DNA from: Chlamydomonas sphaeroides
Lineage: Eukaryota; Chlorophyta; Chlorophyceae; Chlamydomonadales; Chlamydomonadaceae
Length of the DNA stretch: 64,000 nucleotides
Direction: 5' to 3'
Assembly: GCA_001662425.1 (NCBI GenBank)
Contig: BDDC01000009.1
Location: 173,824 to 237,823, forward strand
Under the pieces are notes generated by a model, which did no database searches, was not told the origin of the DNA, and saw only the letters and a program-made list of their open reading frames with translations. Of this stretch, positions 57,680-64,000 are shown piece by piece (position 1 is the first letter of the stretch; every line of letters begins with the position of its first letter). Made by a program: the position numbers and the translations under genes.

Positions 57680-60600
57680 ATGGCCAAGCCCGGCAAGGCC
57701 CCGCCGGCTAAGGCCGGCAAGCTAGCACCGAAGCAAGGCGACAAGCGCAAGGCCGGCAGCACAGCATCGGCGGCGCCGCCCGCGAAGAAGTTCAAAGCCG
57801 GCCCTAGGGAGCCCAGTGCTGGCGGCTCTGATGGCGCCAACAAGAAGCAGCTCAGCACGTGAGTATTGCAGCGTTGGTGGCGTGTCGGGGTTGGTGCCGG
57901 CGGCCATGTCGAGGGCACGGCACACCCGCAATGCCGCCGCCGCTTGCGCCAGCTCGCACGGCCTTGCAACAACGACACCTGAACCCTGGCTCCATGGTGC
58001 CGCGCAGCAAGGACAAGCGGACTGTCATTCGGGAGAAGAAGCTGGCCCTCAAGAAGAACTGGAACCTCATCCAGGTCAGCCCCCGGCATGCCGCCACCTG
58101 CGGCTCGCCGAGCTCAACGCCCCCTGGGCTCTGGCTCCCATCGACCTCCTCGCTCACGGACCCTATCCTCTATCCTTGCTCATTACGTAGGATTCGGTGT
58201 ACCTGTGGGAGAAGCTGCGGCCGAAGGAGACGCCCGACGCTGAGCGCCAGGCGCTTGTGTCGGACATCCTCACGAAGGTGCGCCGGCGCACAGCAACACG
58301 CACAGCCGAGCGCGCCCATGCCCCGTGCGTCGCTTGCTTTACTGCAGCCTTGGGCCGTGCTGTCCTGCGGCCTGCGGGGGCCCTCCCTGGGGGCACACAA
58401 GCGTTCGTCCTATCCACCGCATGCCTCATCACCCGATTGCCTCCCTTCACACCGCTATCGCTCGCGTCATCAGGTCAAGGGCAAGCTGCTGGAGCTGTGC
58501 CACCACCACACCGCGAGCCGCGTGCTGCAATTCTGCATCAAACACGGCGGCGAGGCGGAGCGCAAGGTGGTGATGGGCGAGGTGCGCGCAAACATGCTGG
58601 ACCTGGCCAAGAGCAAGTACGGCCACTTCCTAGTGCGCAAGCTCATCAACACGGCCAAGAAGGAGGACATCCCCGGTGAGTAGCGCTAAGGGGGCCCCTT
58701 CTAGCGCCACGTTTCGCTGTGCGTTGATGTGCTCTGCTTGTGAGGACATCGGGGACGACACGTGCCGCCTCCGGGAATATGCAGAGGAGGGTGCAGCGGG
58801 GAAAGGAGCGGTTCCAGATTGGCGCACACGGCAGGGTTTGAAGTCCGGCGCGCCCCTCCAATGGCGCGCTGGTTCATGGCCCTGCCAACAACACGGGCCT
58901 GGAGTGCCCGAGCTATGTCACACTGACGCGCCCACACAGTGACGCGTATGGTCCTCTTTCGGCTCGACAGCTCAACCTCTCCCTACCTCGCTAGCACCGC
59001 CGCTCCCTCGGCTCGACGCCACGGGCTTCTCCCCACCCCACCCCGCACCTGCCGCTGACGCGTGCCGCCCGCCCTGCCCTCGCCCTCTACCCCTGCAGCC
59101 CTGGTCAAGATCTTTCGCGGCCACGTGGCGCAGATGCTGCGCCAGCCGTACGGCGCCGAGGTCATCACGGACCTGTACGACGTGGCGAGTACGGCGGAGC
59201 GCAACGCGCTGTGCGCCGAGTTCTACGGCAAGGAGTACGTGCTGTTTGACGGCGTTCACGGCGATGCCGGGAAGCTCGGCAGCCTCAAGCAGCTGCTCGC
59301 GGACGCGCCCGCCAGCAAGCACCGCTCCATCTTGCAGCACATGGCCAAGAGCCTCATCCCCATCATGGAGAAGGCGCTGCTGAACCCGCCCATCACGCAC
59401 AGGTGGGTTTTCAGGGTTTTGGGTGCGTTTGCGATTTGGCGGCACGCCGGGTTTGCACGGGGCAGCCTGTCGCATGGGGCAAACCGGACGCATGGGACAC
59501 GCGGCGGCGGCGCATAGCTTAGCATGGCTCTGTGATGACAACAACTCGTCTCAACAGTCTGAAGGGACTTTGGTCGGTACCTTACGTTGATGAACACTTT
59601 GCAATCATCTTTCGGGACTGAGAGCCGCGCCCTACCGCACGCTGACGCCGTACGAGCCGTACGCCGCATGACCCATGCCGCTGGCCAACACCACGCACCC
59701 GCACCACGATCACGGAACGCGAGCGCCTGTGATGACAATAACTCGTCTCAACAGTCTGAAGGGACTTTGGTCGGTACCTTACATTGATGAACACTTTGCA
59801 ATCATCTTTCGGGACTGAGGTCATTGCGTTCCACATGTTGTGCCACACATCATAATACATCCGCACCACGCCGCTGCGGCCTGCCTTGCGTCCGCACACG
59901 CCGCACTGCCTGAGGTCCGGTGATGATATTTCAAATGTCTCAACAGGTACTGAATCCTGATGTACTTCTTTTATCATCTTTCGGGACTGAGGACCCATGC
60001 AGCCACTCACCCATCTCCTCATACGTAAACCTACTCTTGCACTCACCCTGCATTCCCTGCACCTGCTTTCCGCCTTGTACCCCCTGTCGCTGCTCTCAAC
60101 CTACCCCGCTTCCATCCCCCCACCCCACCACCACCCCAGGCTGATCCGCGACTACCTGGAGTGCGGCACGGGCCTCTCCATTGAGGAGGCCGTGGAGACG
60201 CTCAGCGCCACGGGCGAGGCGGTGCTGCGCATGGTGCATACCCACGAGGGCGCCGCCGCAGCCTGCATGGTGCTCGCGTACGGCACGCCCAAGGACCGCA
60301 AAAAGGTACGTACGGCAGTGCCCTCTCAATGCCCGTCGTACGCCGTACCTGCACGAAGCAGCAGCATCGGACAGCGCTGTGCGGTGCGGGGGCCCCGCGG
60401 TATCCTGGCGGGCGTTGCTGCGCGACCTGACCCGGGCCCTGCCGTACTGCCGTACGCAGGTGGTGCGCGCCATGAAGGGCCACGTGGCGTCCATGGCGCA
60501 CGACGAGTGGGCTCACAGTGTGCTGTGCATGGCGCTGGCCTGCGTGGACGACACGGCGCTGACGGGCAAGGTGCTGGTGCCCGAGATCAAGGTGAGGCAG

Positions 60601-63111
60601 ATTGCTCGTGCTGGTGTTGAAAAGAAGGGAGCAGGTGGAGGGAAATAGAGGAGCAGGGTTTGGTGGGCGTGGCACGGCACGAGCATGGGAGCATGGGCAC
60701 GGCAGGGACAGCGAGCACCTGGAGCAGTTCGATGATGACATGTTTGTCGACGGGCGGTCTGACCCTCTTGATGAGATGTCGACAGTGAGCGCCCGCAAGG
60801 GCGTGTCTGACAGCTGCAGCGCACGCACACACACCACATGGGGCTGGGGCGTAGGGGCCGAGCAGCGGAGAACCCGGGGCAGTGGGTGCGTGAGGGGACC
60901 ACGGGACCCGTGGGTCGCGCGGGCTGAGCGACGCGCTTGCACCGGCCTGCGGTGCCTGGCCGATGATGACATGTGTCGACGGGCGGTCTGACCCACTTGA
61001 TTGAGATGTCGACAGTAAGCGCCCGCAAGGGCGTGTCTGACAGGCCTCTGCACCGCTCGCCACACGCCCCTAGCCCACGCCGCGCCAGCACCCCCTCGCC
61101 TTGCATCATTCCCGCCACCGCACTCGTGGCTGCGGAGCCCGCTGCGCCTCTACTCGCGCCCAAGTCCTGAACCCTCGACCCCTCCCAACCCCTCCGACCC
61201 CTCCTGCAGGAACTGCTGCCCGGGGCCGTGCACCAGGCGACGGGCTGCCGCCTGCTGCTGCAGCTGCTGGCGCCCGACTGCCGCCGGCACTTTCCGCCCG
61301 CCATCCACGAGCTGATGCACCCGCCGCAGCGCACCGTGCGCGGCTCGAGCGGCAAGTCGGTCACCGACATTGAGGAGGGCGAGGAGGTGCGTGTCCTGCT
61401 TGTGTTCGTGGGTGTTGGGCTTGGCGTGGTGCCCTCTGTGGTCTGGCAAGGGCGCTGCGATTTGGGCAGCTTTTGACCAGTGCTTCCTTGGGGACAGCAG
61501 CCCTCCTTGGTTGACTCGTAGTGTCGGGCCCTGGCCGCCAGTGTTGACGTTGTCCCGCCCTCTGCCGACATGTGCGTCATGCCTGCAGGACGAGCAGCTT
61601 GACTTTGGCGGCGGCGCCGACGAGGGCGGCGACGACGACGGCGAGGAGCTGTTCACTGCCAAGGGCGACAAAGGCAAGAAGGCGGCGGACAAGGCCAAGC
61701 CCAAGGCCAAGGGGAGAACTCAGCCCGGCGGCGACGACGATGGGGGCGGAGCAGCCGCGAAGGGCAAGGGCAAGAAGGGCGGCAAGAAGGGTGAGGCCGG
61801 CGCGCGCGCTTCCTTTATCTGTGTGTGATGACGACCCCTTGCATCTCGTACAGCAACGCCAGCGCCGAGCTGCACGGTCCTGGCCCTTTACAGCAGCCCG
61901 CCGTGCTCGCGCAACCCTCGGCGGCGTGCGTGCTGTTGCGCTGTGTGGCCTGCTGTTCACACGGCAATGCATTCCCGTGCTGATCTTCCCCTCGCCTTCG
62001 TGCAGGCGCTGCGGCTGATGACGACGAGGAGGCGGACGCTGACGGCGACGCCGCCGCGGCGGACGCTGCCGACCCGGGCGCGGAGCGGGTGCTGGGCGCC
62101 AGCAAGAAGGACCCCTGGCTGCGGCGGCGCGAGCTGCTGGGGTCGGGGCCCAAGAGCCTGTCGGCGGCGCTGGCGGCGCGCGTGGCTGCGGAGGCGGGCG
62201 CGCTGCTGCGTTCGGCCCACAGCTGCGACCTGCTGGTCGAGGTGGCGCGGGGCGGCCAGGACGGTGAGTTGGACTGCTCGGACCGTGTGGCGCGCAGCGA
62301 CCTGCGGTTCCGTGCGGGCCGCAACGCGCCACTTCACTGCTGCGACGGTGCCGGTGCCTGACGCCCGGTGCCGCTACTGTCCCTTATCCCTGCAGGCCTG
62401 CTTCACGAGCTGGAGCCGGCGGGTGTTGCCGCCGTGCATGAGGCCGTGGTGGCGGACGCCGCAATGTCGCCCGAGGAGCTCGCCGCGTCGGAGGAGGACG
62501 GCGAGGGCGAGGACGGCGCGGGGCCGGGGCCCGGCACGGCGCGGGAGCACCTGTTCACGGGCTACTACTCGAGCCGCGCGCTGCGGCGGTTGCTGCTGAC
62601 GGGGGCGGAGGGCGGCGCCGCGGAGGCGTCGGCGTCGGGCGCGGGGCACACGGCCGCGGCCGCGGCGTTTGCGCGGGTGCTGTGGGAGGGCGCGCTGAAG
62701 GGGCGCTGCGCTGGCTGGGTGGGCACGCATGGTGAGAAGGTGCTGGCGGCGCTCCTGCACTGCGGCGATGCGGGCGTGGTTGCGGCTGCTTCCAAGGAGC
62801 TTAAGGACCTGGTGGGGCAGCCGCTGGAGGCGTGGGCCGCTCAGTTCCTGACGCACGGCGACAAGGGCGGCGGCAAGGACGCGGCGGCGCGGAAGAAGCG
62901 GAAAGCGAAGGGGAAAGGCCAGGCGGGGCCGGGCGGCTCGCCGGGGAAAGGTGGGCCAGGGCCAGCCAAGGAGGAGGCGGGCGCGGGCGGCAAGGGGAAA
63001 GGCAAGGCCGCGAAGGAGGAGGCGGGCGGCAAGGGGAAACGCGCCTCGGGCGCGGCGGAGGCGGAGGCTGCGCCGGCGGGGCCCAAGGCGAAGCAGGCGC
63101 GCAAGCGGTAG
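57680..63111 (+). CDS. PUM3: PUM3/PUF6-type Pumilio-repeat ribosome biogenesis protein
   Basis: Nucleolar RNA-binding protein of the PUF6/PUM3 (plant APUM24) family, required for 60S maturation. Eleven exons: 57680-57858, 58008-58074, 58191-58277, 58474-58675, 59099-59402, 60140-60305, 60460-60591, 61210-61386, 61589-61790, 62006-62263, 62396-63111; 829 residues. The N-terminus is Lys-rich (nuclear/nucleolar type). KLALKKNWNLIQ and YLWEKLRPKETPDAERQ open the conserved part. Pumilio repeats follow, including ASRVLQFCIKHGG, SKYGHFLVRKLINTAKK, HVAQMLRQPYGAEVITDLYD and HEGAAAACMVLAYG. The CPL-type C-terminal region lies after an acidic/Lys-rich insert and includes DPWLRRRELLG, YYSSRALRRLLL and AGWVGTHGEKVL. 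A long Lys/Gly/Ala tail ends KQARKR. Introns 5 and 7 host box C/D snoRNA genes, which fits a ribosome-biogenesis host gene. Confidence 0.94.
59526..59626 (+). ncRNA. SNORD2-like: Box C/D snoRNA, SNORD2/snR39B-like, copy 1
   Basis: Intron 5 of PUM3. Box C GTGATGA (59532-59538), D' CTGA (59559-59562), C' TTGATGA (59587-59593), D CTGA (59618-59621). A perfect terminal stem closes it: GGCTC (59526-59530) with GAGCC (59622-59626). The 14 nt before box D, ATCATCTTTCGGGA, are complementary (one G-U pair) to the 25S/28S rRNA segment CCCGAAAGAUGGU. The five-nucleotide rule puts the 2'-O-methyl on the G of CCCG, the site I recall as yeast 25S G805 (snR39b) and human 28S G1509 (SNORD2). The D' guide ends CTCAACAGT and could pair with the CUGUUGAG of 25S rRNA. 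Confidence 0.88.
59726..59821 (+). ncRNA. SNORD2-like: Box C/D snoRNA, SNORD2/snR39B-like, copy 2
   Basis: Second copy in PUM3 intron 5, almost identical to the first over about 90 nt. Box C GTGATGA (59729-59735), D' CTGA (59756-59759), C' TGATGA (59785-59790), D CTGA (59815-59818). Both guides equal those of copy 1; the few differences lie outside them. The terminal stem is shorter here (CCT with AGG). Confidence 0.87.
59914..59995 (+). ncRNA. SNORD2-like: Box C/D snoRNA, SNORD2/snR39B-like, diverged copy 3
   Basis: Third copy in PUM3 intron 5. Box C GTGATGA (59920-59926), D' CTGA (59950-59953), degenerate C' TGATGT (59958-59963), D CTGA (59987-59990), closed by a perfect stem GGTCC (59914-59918) with GGACC (59991-59995). 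The box-D guide ATCATCTTTCGGGA is unchanged, while the D' side is rearranged (CTCAACAGGTA before CTGA), shifting any D' target by two nucleotides. Confidence 0.85.
60724..60817 (+). ncRNA. SNORD43-like: Box C/D snoRNA, U43/snR70-like, copy 1
   Basis: Intron 7 of PUM3. Box C ATGATGA (60732-60738), D' CTGA (60759-60762), C' TTGATGA (60768-60774), D CTGA (60807-60810); flanking GCAG/CTGC can close the ends. The sequence before D', GTCGACGGGCGGT, contains an 11-nt complement of the near-universal 18S rRNA segment ACCGCCCGUCG. The five-nucleotide rule places the methyl on the third C of ACCGC, which I recall as human 18S C1703 (U43) and yeast C1639 (snR70). Confidence 0.87.
60954..61045 (+). ncRNA. 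SNORD43-like: Box C/D snoRNA, U43/snR70-like, copy 2
   Basis: Second copy in PUM3 intron 7, about 230 bp after the first. Box C ATGATGA (60963-60969), D' CTGA (60988-60991), imperfect C' TGATTGA (about 60998-61004), D CTGA (61037-61040), perfect terminal stem GCCTG (60954-60958) with CAGGC (61041-61045). The 18S guide before D' is conserved. Confidence 0.86.
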
Positions 63112-64000
63112 CAGGCGCAAGGGGGCCGGGCGCGGCTGCAACAGCCGGACTGCGCGCGTGTGGGAGCAGGATGTAAGCTGGGGCGTGCGATGACGCCACC
63201 CGCTACACGGCCAGGGCATGCTGCTTACAGCTGCGGCGATCTGCCAGAATCCTCCTGCCACCCATGCTGGTCACGCCAGGGAGCCCGCCAGCCTTGTGCG
63301 GCTACGGCCTTGCAAGCAGCCGGCCGATTGGGACCAGGAAGGGCCTCCTGATTGGAATCTTCAGTGGTCCCGTCACGACAATCCGCCCGCCACCGCGGCG
63401 CCCCTTTCTATGCACCCTGTGGCGATCCAGTCGCTCCGGTCCAGTCTCCAGTGCCACATACGCCAGCACATTCTCGTTCCCGTTGCCGTTCCCCCACGTG
63501 CCATCCCGACCAAACGGCGCGTGGCGCCCTACGCCGACCGGCCTCCGCTTCTTCGCGTGCTGCGCAAATGACGGCTGCCCGTGCGGAGGTGTTGCTGAGT
63601 GCTTGTCTCGCGCTTCAAGCCCTCGCCCGTTCTTCCTTACTCTCTGGCATCGAAGGACCCTTTTCAATGCCAAACCTTCCCACGTCCACAAGCCGCATGA
63701 CACACGGCCGCCCACCCCTGCTGCTTGTTGCCATTTGTCAGATTGGGAAGCCTAGCCGGTCGATTTGCCATCGCAGTGTTTGAGGAGGGCGGAGCTGGCG
63801 GGGTGTGCCACGTGGTCAGGGAGGGGGCGAGTGCTCGGCGCTTGTGCCGCTACCTCGTGCTGTGACGCATTTTGATGGATACCTATCCTCGTTCACCGCT
63901 TTCGCGTCGTGAAGACATTACGACTTTACACTATATACATAGCAGCTATGCCGGAAACAAGGCATTCCAAGCGAGCGAGGCGCGATGCAGGCCGCGATGG
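63112..64000. other. PUM3 3' flank and right end of window, no gene recognised
   Basis: After the PUM3 poly(A) signal nothing coding is evident. The last about 150 bases are AT-richer (CACTATATACATAGC near 63930) and could be the promoter of a gene beyond the window. Open frames at 63218-63783 lack protein character. Confidence 0.45.
63172..63176 (+). terminator. Putative poly(A) signal of PUM3 (TGTAA)
   Basis: TGTAA about 60 nt after the PUM3 stop codon. Confidence 0.5.

Noticed and set aside
59256..60046. Two minus-strand open frames sharing a repeated peptide, as if a repeated gene
   Set aside because: The shared peptide is only the reverse translation of the duplicated snoRNA sequence in PUM3 intron 5.
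61823..61983. GTGATGA and CTGA in PUM3 intron 9, a possible further box C/D snoRNA
   Set aside because: The boxes are about 150 nt apart, D' and C' are missing, and no terminal stem or rRNA guide is evident.
1..64000. CRISPR arrays, prokaryotic defence systems, integrated viruses or intact transposons
   Set aside because: No direct-repeat/spacer pattern, integrase, transposase, reverse transcriptase or capsid motif was seen; all recognisable genes are ordinary eukaryotic nuclear genes.

Overview
The window is nuclear DNA from a green alga, most likely a volvocine / Chlamydomonadales species. It is very GC-rich. Almost every gene is cut by short GT-AG introns into many exons, plastid-type proteins are present, and several genes have the Chlamydomonas-style TGTAA poly(A) signal after the stop. 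Single-frame open frames are mostly meaningless here, so I rebuilt genes by joining exons at GT/AG borders with phase checks. Every main model closes without a phase error from its chosen ATG to its stop; N-termini are the weakest part.

Layout, left to right. 1-1.96 kb: no gene, a small palindromic tandem repeat. 2.0-5.0 kb (+): PP2C-type phosphatase. 6.3-8.9 kb (-): NIP7, 60S biogenesis factor, head-to-head with 9.2-10.7 kb (+): thioredoxin-like protein. 11.5-13.2 kb (+): 341-residue protein of unknown function. 14.1-16.2 kb (-): ribosomal protein L12 (uL11). 17.2-28.4 kb (-): 26-exon, 1672-residue protein with an N-myristoylation-type start and two C-terminal universal-stress-protein-like domains; one intron holds a 395-base assembly gap. 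29.0-35.8 kb (+): HEL2/ZNF598-type ribosome-collision E3 ligase. 37.8-39.9 kb (+): decayed ankyrin-like pseudogene. 41.5-44.1 kb (+): tryptophan synthase alpha. 44.9-46.2 kb (+): V-ATPase c'' proteolipid. 47.5-53.3 kb (-): protein with the architecture of plant CBP60/SARD1 calmodulin-binding factors. 54.6-57.5 kb (-): predicted plastid Cys-rich protein. 57.7-63.1 kb (+): PUM3/PUF6 Pumilio-type 60S biogenesis factor.

The most notable hidden content is non-coding. Two introns of the PUM3 gene carry tandem box C/D snoRNA genes. Intron 5 holds three copies whose box-D guide matches the SNORD2/snR39B guide to 25S/28S rRNA. Intron 7 holds two copies whose D' guide matches the U43/snR70 guide to the 3' end of 18S rRNA. 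A ribosome-biogenesis host gene therefore also makes rRNA methylation guides.

Four of the twelve protein genes serve ribosome assembly, structure or quality control (NIP7, RPL12, HEL2/ZNF598, PUM3). The rest cover amino-acid synthesis (trpA), vacuolar acidification (V-ATPase), signalling (PP2C, CBP60-like, USP protein) and probable plastid or ciliary functions. I saw no CRISPR array, prokaryotic defence system, intact transposon, tRNA or rRNA gene.
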